Assembly (NCBI GenBank): GCA_045656705.1
Contig: JAZORR010000035.1
Location: 1-64,000 of the forward strand
Direction of reading: 5' to 3'
Origin: RGIG4576 sp045656705
GTDB taxonomy: Bacteria > Bacteroidota > Bacteroidia > Bacteroidales > Muribaculaceae
DNA length: 64,000 bases
The notes beneath the pieces are model-generated. The model searched no databases. It saw nothing but the letters and a program-made list of their open reading frames with translations, and had not been told where the DNA came from. Shown here in pieces: positions 34,624 through 45,054 of the stretch (its first letter is position 1; every line of letters starts with the position of its first letter). The translations under genes were made by a program, and so were the position numbers.

Positions 34624-36390
34624 TTATCTAATTTCTATCGGCTCCATTACGCATTGCAAATACGGACGCTTCATTAAATCTTCAGCCACACTTTGATACT
34701 TAGCCAATCCATTCACTTCTATGCCTATCATTTCATTCACTTCGGTCTTTACATAGCCCTTAAAATAGCGCATAAACGAAGATTCTTGTTCAGGATAAGT
34801 AGATATCGCATAATCAGCCAACTTTGCTTGCTCTACCACATATGAGATTGCACTTTCAAGACCACCCATTTCATCTACGAGTCCAAGATTTAGAGCAGTT
34901 TCACCATCCCACACACGGCCTTCAGCAATTTTTTTCAAGTCAGCAAGTTCCATATCACGTCCATCTGCACAGCGTTTTGTAAATAATTCATAACCTGCAT
35001 TCACCATTCGTTGCATAGATGCACGTTGCATTGGAGTCATTGGTTTAAATAAACTTATAGGATCTCCATTCGTGTTGATATTCGTAAAGTTTACTCCTAT
35101 TTTATCTTTTACCAACTCTTCAACACATGGTATCATTCCAAAAATACCGATACTACCTGTAAGCGTCATTGGCTCAGCAAAAATACGATCGGCACCACAT
35201 GATATATAATAACCACCCGATGCAGCATAGTCACCCATCGACACCGCAAAAGGTTTTCCAGCTTTCTTCACTTCCTCAAGAGCAGCCCATATTTGTTCCG
35301 AACCATAAGCACTACCACCAGGTGAATTCACTCTCAACACCAAAGCCTTCACAGCATCATCTTTAGCTATTTCTATGATATCTTTTACCAATTTTTCAGA
35401 TACTATACCATCATCTGAGCCGTCGTCAATACCACCCACTGCATACACCACAGCCACCTTATTCATAGCATTTGATGATTTATATAGAGCTGCCAAATCT
35501 TCAGGCGACACAAGACGCAAATCATCACCCATTGACACACCAGTCTTCACCTTAAGATTGTCAATCAAGTCAAATCGATAACACAAACCATCCGCCATCT
35601 TATTATCCACAAAATATTGTGCAGGATTTGTCAACATAAGACTATCGGCCATTGCATTTAATTTTTCTACCGAAATAGAACGTGACTCAGCTATTTCTGA
35701 AGAAATATTTGCCCAGATAGATTTCAAATATGTTTCAGTAGCAAGACGATTAGGAGCACTTGCCTCTGTTTCCACATAAGGTTCCACAGCACTCTTAAAT
35801 GTACCCACACGCACCACTTGCATTTTCACACCCACTTTATCAAGCACATTTTTAAAGAATGGTATTGATGCTTGCAAGCCATGAACATCTACAGCACCCA
35901 CAGGATTCAAATATATAGAATCTGCTACAGAAGACAGATAATAATCACCTTGACCGATACCTGCACCGCCATAGGCTATTACCCACTTTCCACTTTTCTT
36001 GAATTCCTTTATTGCATCACGAATTTCCTTTTGAGTAGCCATTCCAGCACTATTCCCATTACATTCTATGAATACGCCCTCAATATTATTATTTTCCGAT
36101 GCCACAGCAAGTGCTTTCTTGATAGTTTCAAGACTGCTTTGCACGCCATTATCTTTATTAAGCAATGCCATCAATGCTTGATCGGGATTTGTACGCTCGG
36201 TATAGGATCCCGACAAATTAAGATATAGAATTGATTTTTCTTGCACACCTACCGATGATGTTGACATTTCGCTCGACATTGCACCCAATAGAGCAAAACT
36301 CATTATCACACTTGAGATACTAAACACCGATAATGCCAACCATGCACCCACAAAAGAGCTAAGTACACCAGAAAAAAATTTCTTCAACAT
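34624..36390 (-). CDS. sppA: Signal peptide peptidase SppA, 67K type
   Basis: Membrane-anchored serine protease that degrades cleaved signal peptides. At 588 residues it is the long duplicated form with two ClpP-like halves. There is one N-terminal membrane segment (about 10-40). The second half carries the nucleophile motif SMGDYAASGGYYISCGAD and LRVNSPGGSAYGSEQIW; the first half has the degenerate counterpart IAYGGAGIGQGDYYLSSVAD. LTGSIGIFGM and GRVWDGETALNLGLVDEMGG are also family motifs. It is the first gene of the lpxK operon. Confidence 0.94.
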   Translation of the reverse strand: MLKKFFSGVLSSFVGAWLALSVFSISSVIMSFALLGAMSSEMSTSSVGVQEKSILYLNLSGSYTERTNPDQALMALLNKDNGVQSSLETIKKALAVASENNNIEGVFIECNGNSAGMATQKEIRDAIKEFKKSGKWVIAYGGAGIGQGDYYLSSVADSIYLNPVGAVDVHGLQASIPFFKNVLDKVGVKMQVVRVGTFKSAVEPYVETEASAPNRLATETYLKSIWANISSEIAESRSISVEKLNAMADSLMLTNPAQYFVDNKMADGLCYRFDLIDNLKVKTGVSMGDDLRLVSPEDLAALYKSSNAMNKVAVVYAVGGIDDGSDDGIVSEKLVKDIIEIAKDDAVKALVLRVNSPGGSAYGSEQIWAALEEVKKAGKPFAVSMGDYAASGGYYISCGADRIFAEPMTLTGSIGIFGMIPCVEELVKDKIGVNFTNINTNGDPISLFKPMTPMQRASMQRMVNAGYELFTKRCADGRDMELADLKKIAEGRVWDGETALNLGLVDEMGGLESAISYVVEQAKLADYAISTYPEQESSFMRYFKGYVKTEVNEMIGIEVNGLAKYQSVAEDLMKRPYLQCVMEPIEIR

Positions 36391-36569
36391 ATATATTGCT
36401 TCTTTTTTTTATTAATATTCAATTAAAAACGCTCAGTTTTTTCTATGCAAAAATTGTTCCTAATTAATACAACAATTTCTACACATCAAATGAATATGTA
36501 AAGATACAATTTTATTTGTGTAAATACTATAAAAAAATGCTATTTTTTCCCACACAACTACAAAAATGC

Positions 36570-36608
36570 AAAAAATGGAGGCGAAATCAAGTTTCACCTC
36601 CATTTTTT
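36570..36608 (-). terminator. Terminator downstream of glmM
   Basis: AAAAATGGAGGCGAAA pairs with TTTCACCTCCATTTTT with one mismatch, flanked by A/T runs. Confidence 0.92.
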
Positions 36609-36630
36609 AATATTTTAGCAACCCGTCAAT

Positions 36631-38016
36631 TTATGACAAAGAGCGAATTACATCCTTTATTTCTTCAACAAGTTTTTCGGCAGCTGCCATTGTGTGAGCT
36701 TCAGCTACAATACGAATGATAGGTTCTGTATTGCTCTTACGCAAGTGTACCCAACTTTCCTTGAAGTCAATCTTTACACCATCAATATCAGTGATTTTTT
36801 CGCGTTCAAACTTCACCTTCACTGCTTCAAGAATAGCATCAACATCAATATCTGGAGTAAGTTCTATCTTATTCTTAGAAATGCTATATTGTGGATATCC
36901 AGCCTTCAGTTCACTCACCTTCTTACCACTCTTAGCCAAGTGAGTCAAGAACAATGCTACACCCACAAGAGCGTCACGACCATAGTGTGCAGGTGGATAT
37001 ATCACACCACCATTACCTTCACCACCAATCACTGCATTTGTACGCTTCATTTCAGTAGTTACATTCACTTCACCTACCGCCGATGCAGAATAGCTACAAT
37101 TATAGTTCTTAGTAACATCAGCAAGCGCACGAGATGATGATAGATTTGAAACAGTTGAACCTGGAGTGCGCGACAACACATAGTCGGCAATCGCCACAAG
37201 TGTATACTCTTCTACGAAGAATTCACCATTTTCCATCACAATAGCAAGACGGTCCACATCAGGGTCTACTACGAAGCCCACATCTGCCTTTCCTTCTTTC
37301 ATAAGTGTAGAAATATCAGTAAGGTTTTCCGGAACTGGTTCTGGAGTGTGACCGAAGTTACCTGTAGGAGCACAATACAACTCAATTACATTCTTCACAC
37401 CAAGACGACGGAGCAATTCTGGTATAATTACGCCACCAATTGAGTTCACGGCATCAACAGCTACTGTGAAGTTTGCTGCCTTGATTGCTTCCACATCCAC
37501 AAGGTCAAGGTCAAGAATCTTATTGATATGGTGACGAGCGTATGTAGTATTTGTATACACCTTACCAATATGATCGATATCAGCATACTTATACTCATCA
37601 TTCAACGCCAAACGAAGCACTTCCTTACCTTGTGCATCGTTCAAGAACTCACCATTTTCATTCAACAGTTTCAATGCATTCCATTGCTTTGGATTATGAG
37701 ACGCAGTGATAATAATACCACCACATGCATCTTCTTCTACCACAGCAATTTCTGTAGTTGGTGTTGAAGCCATACCGATGTTTACCACATCAAAGCCACA
37801 ACCCACAAGCGTACCTTCCACGATATCGTTCACCATTTCGCCAGAGATACGAGCATCTCTACCCACAACTATCACATTTGATGTCTTTGTTGTAGTCTTA
37901 CGGATGAACATTGCATAAGCCGATGTAAATTTTACGATATCCAGTGGAGTCAAGCCGTCACCAGCTTCGCCACCGATTGTACCGCGAATACCCGAAATAG
38001 ATTTAATTAGTGACAT
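36631..38016 (-). CDS. glmM: Phosphoglucosamine mutase
   Basis: Interconverts glucosamine-6-phosphate and glucosamine-1-phosphate for UDP-GlcNAc synthesis. The active-site phosphoserine lies in TASHNP (about Ser106), the Mg loop is DPDVDRLAI, and the sugar-binding loop is GEGNGGVIYP. The C-terminal phosphate loop is LRKSNTEPIIRI, which has SNTEP as in GlmM/ManB relatives. It could also act on mannose phosphate, but the N-terminal SGIRGTIGG and the context favour GlmM. It ends the nrnA-DUF4827-glmM run. Confidence 0.9.
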   Translation of the reverse strand: MSLIKSISGIRGTIGGEAGDGLTPLDIVKFTSAYAMFIRKTTTKTSNVIVVGRDARISGEMVNDIVEGTLVGCGFDVVNIGMASTPTTEIAVVEEDACGGIIITASHNPKQWNALKLLNENGEFLNDAQGKEVLRLALNDEYKYADIDHIGKVYTNTTYARHHINKILDLDLVDVEAIKAANFTVAVDAVNSIGGVIIPELLRRLGVKNVIELYCAPTGNFGHTPEPVPENLTDISTLMKEGKADVGFVVDPDVDRLAIVMENGEFFVEEYTLVAIADYVLSRTPGSTVSNLSSSRALADVTKNYNCSYSASAVGEVNVTTEMKRTNAVIGGEGNGGVIYPPAHYGRDALVGVALFLTHLAKSGKKVSELKAGYPQYSISKNKIELTPDIDVDAILEAVKVKFEREKITDIDGVKIDFKESWVHLRKSNTEPIIRIVAEAHTMAAAEKLVEEIKDVIRSLS

Positions 38017-38055
38017 TTGTAATTGATTATTTTATGTTAGTTTCTAATATATTTC

Positions 38056-38661
38056 TTAGTTTTCACTACCGCCACCTATCATACTTGAATAATAAGTTAC
38101 AGTATAAACATATGGAACCACTTCCGATACTTCATCACTGAATCCGTATTGCGATTTAATAAGCACATTCACTGTGGTTTCATACTCGCCATTACCACCT
38201 AAACCCACATATTGCAATGGCAATTGTATTCCATAACCATAATACGACGACGATGCGAGTGTGTAATTATTATATAGGAAATAAGTAGGGTCGGCCAGCA
38301 TATTTTCTGCGTTACCTTCCCAAAACTCTTCACCTTTTGTATACAAATGATTCAAATCTAAACGCATGAAACGGAAGTATACAGGTTGATTATCTTCAGG
38401 ACGCTTCGACTTTTCTCCTGCCACAAGCACTTGCATATACACATTTCCATCTGGATCAATCTTATAATATGGTGCATTCTCGCCCACCTCAAAAATAGTA
38501 TCCGACGGAATTTCATTCACAATCCTATAATTTGACAAATAAGAATTACAAGCTCTACGTTCGTCACGCAACAAATCGGCATAACTAAAATCTTCTTCAC
38601 ATGAAGTCATCGACAGCAATGCCATTCCACACAATAATATTGAATATAATTTCAGTTTCAT
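38056..38661 (-). CDS. DUF4827 lipoprotein
   Basis: A 201-residue protein starting at the ATG at 38661, which gives the clean lipoprotein signal MKLKLYSILLCGMALLSMTSC (split between Leu and Cys). A longer start at 38697 would bury the signal behind 12 polar residues. The body, with FSYADLLRDERRA, FEVGENAPYYKID and YGYGIQLPLQYVG, fits DUF4827, an FKBP-like lipoprotein family of Bacteroides usually found between nrnA and glmM. Whether it has prolyl isomerase activity is unknown. Confidence 0.85.
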   Translation of the reverse strand: MKLKLYSILLCGMALLSMTSCEEDFSYADLLRDERRACNSYLSNYRIVNEIPSDTIFEVGENAPYYKIDPDGNVYMQVLVAGEKSKRPEDNQPVYFRFMRLDLNHLYTKGEEFWEGNAENMLADPTYFLYNNYTLASSSYYGYGIQLPLQYVGLGGNGEYETTVNVLIKSQYGFSDEVSEVVPYVYTVTYYSSMIGGGSEN

Positions 38662-38686
38662 TTTATATCTTATTTCTTTAAATTCA

Positions 38687-39718
38687 TTAGTTTTCACCTT
38701 TTGCTTTCTTCAACGATTCCACGATATCGTAAACAATGGCCGTACAATCTTCAAGAGTTCCACGATACTCTCCACCGGCAGCATTTTTATGACCTCCACC
38801 ATTGAAGTATTTCTCACACCATTCATTCACTGCAAAATCTCCCTCCGAACGAGTAGACACCTTAATATATTCTTGGTCGTCACGCAAAAATATCGACCAA
38901 TAGATACCTGGTATTGTCAACGGACGATTCACCAAACTCTCAGTATCACCTCGTTGGTAATGAAATTTCACAAGTTCATCTTTACTCAATGTGATAAGTG
39001 CACCACCTACCTCAGGAAACACCTCCATCTTTTCACTCAAAGCATATCCCATTAGTCGCAGTCTATTTGCTGAGTTGGTATTCATCACCACATTATATAT
39101 GTATTCTTTATCTATACCCCATTTTAGCAGTTCAGATATTATTATATATATATCTGGATTACTTGAATTATAGGTAAAGTTTCCAGTATCGGTCATCATA
39201 CCTGTATACAAGCAAGTAGCACTCCACTTACTCATAAATCGCTTCATACCCATAAAATATATCACATGATATAGCAATTCACATGTCGACGACATCTCTG
39301 GAAATGATATTGATAAGTCAACAAAATCTTCAGGGTCAAGATGATGATCAATTAGCGCCTTTTTAGCCTTACACTCAGTTAGTACCGATGCAAATCTATC
39401 CACTCTATATGGTGCATTAAAGTCAAGACAAACCACCACATCAGCTTCCTTCATAAAATGCTTCGCCATCAACTCTTGTCGAGTATACACCACAATATCC
39501 TTCACTCCAGGAAGAAAAGTAAGCGATGGGGGCAACATATCTGGCGTGATAACATTTGCCTGCTTTCCCATCTTCCGCAATACATGCATCAAGCATAGCG
39601 ACGACCCCACAGCATCACCATCGGGCGACACATGACATGTTATCACTATCTTCTTTGCAGCTACAAGCATCAGCTTTAACTGTTGCAATAATTCATCGGC
39701 TATTACCCTTTTTATCAT
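38687..39718 (-). CDS. DHH phosphoesterase, NrnA-like oligoribonuclease/pAp phosphatase
   Basis: A 343-residue DHH/DHHA1 protein expected to degrade nanoRNA and dephosphorylate pAp. Motifs are CHVSPDGDAVGSSL (motif I), VCLDFN (II), LIDHHLDP (the DHH motif) and the C-terminal GGGHKNAAGGEY. The start is taken as the ATG at 39718 because a -7 box lies just upstream at 39744-39737 and the 31 residues before it are not family-like. It is the first gene of the run with DUF4827 and glmM. Confidence 0.93.
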   Translation of the reverse strand: MIKRVIADELLQQLKLMLVAAKKIVITCHVSPDGDAVGSSLCLMHVLRKMGKQANVITPDMLPPSLTFLPGVKDIVVYTRQELMAKHFMKEADVVVCLDFNAPYRVDRFASVLTECKAKKALIDHHLDPEDFVDLSISFPEMSSTCELLYHVIYFMGMKRFMSKWSATCLYTGMMTDTGNFTYNSSNPDIYIIISELLKWGIDKEYIYNVVMNTNSANRLRLMGYALSEKMEVFPEVGGALITLSKDELVKFHYQRGDTESLVNRPLTIPGIYWSIFLRDDQEYIKVSTRSEGDFAVNEWCEKYFNGGGHKNAAGGEYRGTLEDCTAIVYDIVESLKKAKGEN

Positions 39719-39736
39719 AACAAATACAATATCGTG

Positions 39737-39744
39737 CAAAGATA
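39737..39744 (-). promoter_or_regulatory. -7 box of the nrnA operon
   Basis: TATCTTTG on the minus strand, 18 bases before the ATG at 39718. The -33 box is weak. Confidence 0.55.
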
Positions 39745-39839
39745 GAAATAAAATTCCTATTTTAGGGCTTCGTTTTAAATATCTGTGTAAATTAAAAGCA
39801 AAATATTGCAATTTTAAGTATTTTTGTGCTTCATTTTAG

Positions 39840-39869
39840 TTTGTCTATAAAATATAGGCAGTAATTTTG
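39840..39869 (+). promoter_or_regulatory. dsbD promoter
   Basis: TTTG (39840-39843), 18 bases, TAATTTTG (39862-39869), divergent from the nrnA promoter. Confidence 0.75.
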
Positions 39870-39907
39870 TAGGAAATTTTGTAAAATCGTTAAACTTATA
39901 AAATATT

Positions 39908-41860
39908 ATGACTAAGAAATTATCATTTCTTCTATTTATGGCTGTGCTGTGTCCTATTTTCGTTTCAGCACAAATCACCACTCCCGTTACTTGGGAAAAT
40001 GCAATAAAATTCATCGATGAGAAATCTGGAGAAATCACATTCTCTGCTAAAATTGATGCAGGATGGCATATGTATGGCACCGAGCTACCTGCCGAGAGTG
40101 GTATCCAAGCTACAACTATCGTTTGGGACAACCATGAGGGTATCCAACTTGATGGCAATATTACTGCAAGTCGCACTCCTCACGAACAATTCGACGATGT
40201 AATGGGTATGAAACTTAATTGGTGGGAAAAGAATGTTACTCTCACTCAAAAGTTCAAAGTCACCGATAAAGATAAATACAATATCTCGGGATATGTAAAA
40301 TATATGGTATGTAACGACCAAACTTGCCAACCTCCTACAAAAGAACATTTTGAATTTACAAAAGGTGCCAAGACCGAACCTCTTGCTACCAATAAAGCAA
40401 ACTCTGCCGTTGCCAACAATGCAATTGCTGCCAATACCGACCAACTTTGGGCTCCTGTAACCCTTCCCGAAAACAATGGCGAAACTAAAAACGAAGCATC
40501 TATTTCAGGTCTTTCGTCTTGGTTGATTTTCGCTGGTGGTTTCATCGGTGGACTTCTTGCATTGCTCACTCCTTGCGTGTGGCCTATGATCCCTCTCACA
40601 GTAAGTTTCTTCTTGAAGAAAAGTGGTTCACGCAGAAAAGCTATCACCAATGCACTTCTTTATGGTATGTCTATCATTGTTATCTACCTTGTATTGGGTT
40701 TGGCTGTAACTGTAATATTCGGGGCAAGTGCGCTCAACGCATTATCCACAAATGCTATCTTCAATATCATCTTCTTCTTGATGTTGGTGGTATTCGCTAT
40801 TTCATTCTTCGGAGCTTTCGACATCAAACTTCCTGATTCATGGGCTAATAAAATGGACGAAAACGCAGAAAAGACTTCTGGTCTATTGAGCATTTTCTTC
40901 ATGGCATTCACACTTACACTTGTTTCCTTCTCTTGCACAGGTCCTATCATCGGCACTCTGCTTGTTGAAGCTGCCAATATGGGTAACTACAGTGGTCCAG
41001 CGATCGGTATGTTTGGTTTCGCATTTGCACTTGCCATTCCTTTCACTCTTTTTGCTATCTTCCCATCATGGTTGAAAGAAGTGCCTAAATCGGGTGGTTG
41101 GATGACTACTGTAAAAGTAACTCTTGGTTTCATCGAACTTGCTCTATCACTTAAATTCTTGTCGGTTGCCGACCTTGCTTACGGATGGGGTATCCTTGAT
41201 CGCGAAGTATTCGTATCGCTTTGGGTAGTCATTTTCGCACTTCTCGGACTTTACCTTCTTGGTAAGATTCGTTTCTCTCACGAAGACGAAAACGAAGGTA
41301 TCGGTGTATTCCGTTTCTTCATTGCAATGATTTCTCTTGCATTCTCTGTTTACCTTCTTCCAGGTCTTTGGGGTGCGCCTCTTAAGAGTGTGAGTGCATT
41401 CGTTCCTCCATTGAGCACACAAGACTTCAACCTTTATGATAAAGGTCTTAGCCATTACGAAGATTTCGATGAAGGTATGCGTGCAGCACAAGCTCAAGGC
41501 AAGCCAGCATTCATTGATTTCTCTGGATTTGGTTGCGTGAACTGTAGAGAAATGGAAGCTGCCGTACTCAACGATTCTAAAGTTAAGCAAATGCTTGAAA
41601 AGGACTTTGTTTTCATCACTCTTATGGTCGATGACAAACGCCCTCTTCCTGAACCAATCTATGTAGTAGAAAATGGTCGTCAGGTTACTCTCGAAACATA
41701 TGGTGATCGCTGGAGTTATTTGCAACGCGTGAAATTCAATGCGAATTCTCAACCTTACTATGCAGTATTAGGTAATAATGGCGAACTACTTTCTGGCCCT
41801 TATTTCTACGACGAAGATGTAGATAAATTCATTGATTTCCTTAACGCTGGTAAAAAATAA
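39908..41860 (+). CDS. Thiol:disulfide interchange protein DsbD family
   Basis: Transmembrane electron carrier that passes reducing power from cytoplasmic thioredoxin to the periplasm. The signal peptide ends near SAQ22, and an N-terminal DsbD-type domain (about 25-155) follows. The membrane core (about 195-500) includes TPCVWPMIP with Cys223 and SFSCTGPIIG. The C-terminal thioredoxin-like domain has FGCVNC (Cys543/Cys546) instead of CVAC. The 650-residue length is normal for Bacteroidetes. Short gaps to mazG and topB suggest shared transcription. Confidence 0.94.
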   Translation: MTKKLSFLLFMAVLCPIFVSAQITTPVTWENAIKFIDEKSGEITFSAKIDAGWHMYGTELPAESGIQATTIVWDNHEGIQLDGNITASRTPHEQFDDVMGMKLNWWEKNVTLTQKFKVTDKDKYNISGYVKYMVCNDQTCQPPTKEHFEFTKGAKTEPLATNKANSAVANNAIAANTDQLWAPVTLPENNGETKNEASISGLSSWLIFAGGFIGGLLALLTPCVWPMIPLTVSFFLKKSGSRRKAITNALLYGMSIIVIYLVLGLAVTVIFGASALNALSTNAIFNIIFFLMLVVFAISFFGAFDIKLPDSWANKMDENAEKTSGLLSIFFMAFTLTLVSFSCTGPIIGTLLVEAANMGNYSGPAIGMFGFAFALAIPFTLFAIFPSWLKEVPKSGGWMTTVKVTLGFIELALSLKFLSVADLAYGWGILDREVFVSLWVVIFALLGLYLLGKIRFSHEDENEGIGVFRFFIAMISLAFSVYLLPGLWGAPLKSVSAFVPPLSTQDFNLYDKGLSHYEDFDEGMRAAQAQGKPAFIDFSGFGCVNCREMEAAVLNDSKVKQMLEKDFVFITLMVDDKRPLPEPIYVVENGRQVTLETYGDRWSYLQRVKFNANSQPYYAVLGNNGELLSGPYFYDEDVDKFIDFLNAGKK

Positions 41861-41869
41861 AATAATATA

Positions 41870-42664
41870 ATGTCACACACAAAACAAGATAAACTCGAGG
41901 CGTTCGGCAAAATGCTGGACGTCCTCGATACTTTACGCGAAAAATGTCCTTGGGATGCAAAACAAACCAACGAAAGTCTTCGTCCTAATTCTGTAGAAGA
42001 AATGCTTGAGCTTGCCGATGCTCTCATTAGAGACGACGTGCAGGATATCAAAAAAGAACTTGGAGATGTGCTTCTCCATGTTCTATTCTATTCTAAAATT
42101 GCCGACGAACAACAGCGTTTTGACATTGCAGATGTGTGTGACGCACTTCGCAACAAACTCATTTTCCGCCATCCACATATTTATGGCGACACACATGTCG
42201 ATGGCACTGATGATGTATTAAAGAATTGGGAAGAACTCAAACTCAAAGAAAAAGGCGGTAACAAAACCGTTCTTTCTGGCGTACCTGCCACACTTCCTGC
42301 TCTTATCAAGGCCTTCCGTGTTCAAGAAAAAACTTCAAACGTAGGTTTTGACTGGGACAATCCGGCAGATGTGTGGGCTAAAGTAAAAGAAGAAATCAAC
42401 GAAGTTGAAACCGAAATCACATCGGGCAATGCCGAAGACTTAGAAAAGGAATTTGGCGACCTTCTTTTCAGCATTGTTAATACGGCACGTATGTACGGCA
42501 TCAATCCCGAAAATGCTCTTGAGAAGACCAATCAAAAATTCATCAACAGATTTAATTACGTTGAAGCGCAATCTGCTCAACAAGGGAAAAAACTTAAAGA
42601 AATGACTCTTGCCGAAATGGATATTCTTTGGGAAGAGGCTAAAAAATTAGATCGAAATAAATGA
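41870..42664 (+). CDS. mazG: Nucleoside triphosphate pyrophosphohydrolase MazG
   Basis: Hydrolyses nucleoside triphosphates to monophosphates and PPi, a house-cleaning enzyme. It has the two-domain layout: LREKCPWDAKQTNESLRPN and the EExxE...EELGDVLLH metal site in the first half, and KVKEEINEVETEI with KEFGDLLFSIVN in the second. The 264-residue length is standard. Its stop overlaps the topB start as ATGA, indicating translational coupling. Confidence 0.96.
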   Translation: MSHTKQDKLEAFGKMLDVLDTLREKCPWDAKQTNESLRPNSVEEMLELADALIRDDVQDIKKELGDVLLHVLFYSKIADEQQRFDIADVCDALRNKLIFRHPHIYGDTHVDGTDDVLKNWEELKLKEKGGNKTVLSGVPATLPALIKAFRVQEKTSNVGFDWDNPADVWAKVKEEINEVETEITSGNAEDLEKEFGDLLFSIVNTARMYGINPENALEKTNQKFINRFNYVEAQSAQQGKKLKEMTLAEMDILWEEAKKLDRNK

Positions 42665-44523
42665 TAGTTTGCATCACCGAGAAACCAAGTGTAGCAAAAG
42701 ATATTGCTGAAATTTTAGGTGCAAAAGACCGTCATAATGGATACTTCGAAGGCAATGGTTACCAAGTAACATGGACTTTCGGTCATCTTTGCACTCTAAA
42801 AGAACCACACGACTATTCTCCTCTTTGGAAATCATGGAGTCTTGGGGCTTTACCTATGATTCCTCCTCGTTTTGGCATAAAACTAATTGACGACGAAGGC
42901 ATCAAACGACAGTTTAATGTCATCGAAACTCTTGTCACACATGCCGACGAAGTAATAAACTGTGGTGACGCTGGCCAAGAAGGGGAACTTATTCAACGTT
43001 GGGTAATGCAAAAGGCTAAATGCTCAAAACCTGTAAAGCGTCTTTGGATTTCTTCGCTTACCGACGAAAGTATTCGCGAAGGATTTAAAACTTTAAAGCC
43101 TCAAACCGATTTCGACTCTCTGTATTTTGCGGGACTTTCTCGTGCCATTGGCGACTGGGTACTTGGCATGAATGCCACACGACTTTACACTCTCAAATAT
43201 TCACAAAATCGCAATGTTTTGTCGATAGGTCGTGTACAAACCCCTACCCTTGCACTCATTGTAAACCGTCAACGAGAAATAGACAACTTCATCCCAGAAG
43301 ATTATTGGGAAATCAAAACTCTATATCGCAATACCGTATTCAATTCCACTAAAGGAAGATACAAAAGCGAAGACGAAGCTCTTGCCGTTATCGAGCAAAT
43401 CAAGGAAGCTCCTCTCACCATCAAATCAGTTACCACTAAAAAAGGGAAAGAAGCACCTCCTCGATTGTTCGACCTCACATCACTTCAAGTTGAGTGCAAC
43501 AAAAAATATTCTTTTTCGGCCGAAGAAACCCTCAAATACATCCAATCGCTTTACGAGAAGAAAGTCACCACATATCCTCGTGTCGACACCACTTATCTGA
43601 GCGACGACATTTACCCTAAAGTGCCAGGCATTTTAGAGAAACTCACTCCTTACATGAATTATGTAAAACCAATACTTGAGGGTGGAAAAATACCAAAGAG
43701 CAAAAAAGTGTTCGACAACTCTAAAGTTACCGACCACCACGCCATCATACCCACAAATGTAGAACCTCAACGCGTTCCACTCACTCGCGAAGAAAAGCAA
43801 GTGTACGACCTCGTTGCACGCCGTTTCATCGCCGCTTTTTATCCCGATTGCGAATTTGCTTCCACCACCGTTTTGGCCGACATCAACAATAGCGAATTCA
43901 AGGCCACAGGACGACAAATTCTCAAGAACGGATGGCGTGAACTATATATAAAAGATAAAAACACCGAAGAAAAGGCCGAAGACGAAGACAACGACTTCAT
44001 GCCTGAATTCACCGAAGGAGAAAGTGGTCCACACGAACCATCTTTGCTCAAAAAGCAAACTCAGCCTCCAAAGTATTACACCGAGGGTACGCTTCTCCGT
44101 GCAATGGAAACTGCTGGAAAGCTCGTTGAAGACGACGAACTCCGTGATGCAATGAAAGAAAATGGTATCGGTCGCCCATCTACTCGTGCAGCTATCATCG
44201 AAACCCTTTTCAAGCGTCATTACATTCGCAAGGTAAAGAAAAATCTGCAAGCCACACAAGCAGGCATCACTCTTATCGACACCATCAATGAGGAGCTCCT
44301 TAAGTCAGCTAAACTCACTGGTCTTTGGGAAAACAAACTTCGTAAAATCGAACGCAACGAATATTCAGCGGCCGATTTCATTGCCGAACTTAAAGAAATG
44401 GTGGGCAAGATAGTAATAGATGTACTTAAAGACAATAGTCGCAATTGTATCCCTATTATCGACGACTCTCAAGACAAAGACAATAAAAAGAAAACTAAAA
44501 ACAAGAAAAAAGAAGAAGACTAA
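42661..44523 (+). CDS. topB: DNA topoisomerase III
   Basis: Type IA topoisomerase. The Toprim motif begins MIVCITEKPSVAKDIAEILG with DAGQEGELIQRW. The active-site Tyr305 lies in TYPRVDTTYL, followed by VTDHHAIIPT and the GIGRPSTRAAIIE region. The 620-residue protein ends in a Lys-rich tail and lacks C-terminal zinc fingers, as for TopB rather than TopA. Coupled to mazG and followed by the nudix gene after 3 bases. Confidence 0.95.
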   Translation: MIVCITEKPSVAKDIAEILGAKDRHNGYFEGNGYQVTWTFGHLCTLKEPHDYSPLWKSWSLGALPMIPPRFGIKLIDDEGIKRQFNVIETLVTHADEVINCGDAGQEGELIQRWVMQKAKCSKPVKRLWISSLTDESIREGFKTLKPQTDFDSLYFAGLSRAIGDWVLGMNATRLYTLKYSQNRNVLSIGRVQTPTLALIVNRQREIDNFIPEDYWEIKTLYRNTVFNSTKGRYKSEDEALAVIEQIKEAPLTIKSVTTKKGKEAPPRLFDLTSLQVECNKKYSFSAEETLKYIQSLYEKKVTTYPRVDTTYLSDDIYPKVPGILEKLTPYMNYVKPILEGGKIPKSKKVFDNSKVTDHHAIIPTNVEPQRVPLTREEKQVYDLVARRFIAAFYPDCEFASTTVLADINNSEFKATGRQILKNGWRELYIKDKNTEEKAEDEDNDFMPEFTEGESGPHEPSLLKKQTQPPKYYTEGTLLRAMETAGKLVEDDELRDAMKENGIGRPSTRAAIIETLFKRHYIRKVKKNLQATQAGITLIDTINEELLKSAKLTGLWENKLRKIERNEYSAADFIAELKEMVGKIVIDVLKDNSRNCIPIIDDSQDKDNKKKTKNKKKEED

Positions 44524-44526
44524 AAT

Positions 44527-45054
44527 ATGGACGAACTTTTCCCTATCGTAGACGAGAATGGCAACATCGTAGGTGCTGCCACACGCAAGGAATGCCATTC
44601 TGGCAGCAAAATACTTCATCCTGTAGTGCATCTTCACATTCTCAACGAAGAGCGTAACGCCATTTTCTTGCAAAAGCGTTCGCTATCCAAAGACATTCAG
44701 CCCGGCAAATGGGACACATCGGTAGGCGGACATGTCGACCTCGGCGAAAACATCCACATGGCACTCCGTCGCGAAACACGCGAAGAACTCGGACTCACCG
44801 AATTCACTCCTCAGCACATCACTTCCTACGTGTTTGAGAGCGAAATAGAGAAGGAACTCATTAACACCTTCTACACTACAGTCAACCCAGAAACCACTAT
44901 TTTCACTTTAGATCCTAACGAAATCAGTGAAGGTCGTTTCTGGACAATCGACGAAATCAACGAAAATTTAGGAAAAAACATATTCACTCCTAATTTTGAG
45001 CAAGAATTCGCACGAATTCTTCCACTACTAAAAGAGAAAAACGATGAGCAATAA
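44527..45054 (+). CDS. NUDIX hydrolase
   Basis: A 175-residue hydrolase of nucleoside diphosphates linked to another moiety. The Nudix box GGHVDLGENIHMALRRETREELGL (split around Met) has the GX5EX7REUXEEXGU pattern at about 66-88. The N-terminus PIVDENGNIVGAATRKECH resembles the IPP isomerase-like or YfcD branch. The substrate is unknown. Its end overlaps the start of the Cys-rich peptide gene by 11 bases. Confidence 0.93.
   Translation: MDELFPIVDENGNIVGAATRKECHSGSKILHPVVHLHILNEERNAIFLQKRSLSKDIQPGKWDTSVGGHVDLGENIHMALRRETREELGLTEFTPQHITSYVFESEIEKELINTFYTTVNPETTIFTLDPNEISEGRFWTIDEINENLGKNIFTPNFEQEFARILPLLKEKNDEQ

Noticed and set aside
31558..36390. Thiamine riboswitch in the thiL operon
   Set aside because: No TPP-aptamer signatures were seen upstream of sppA or between the genes.
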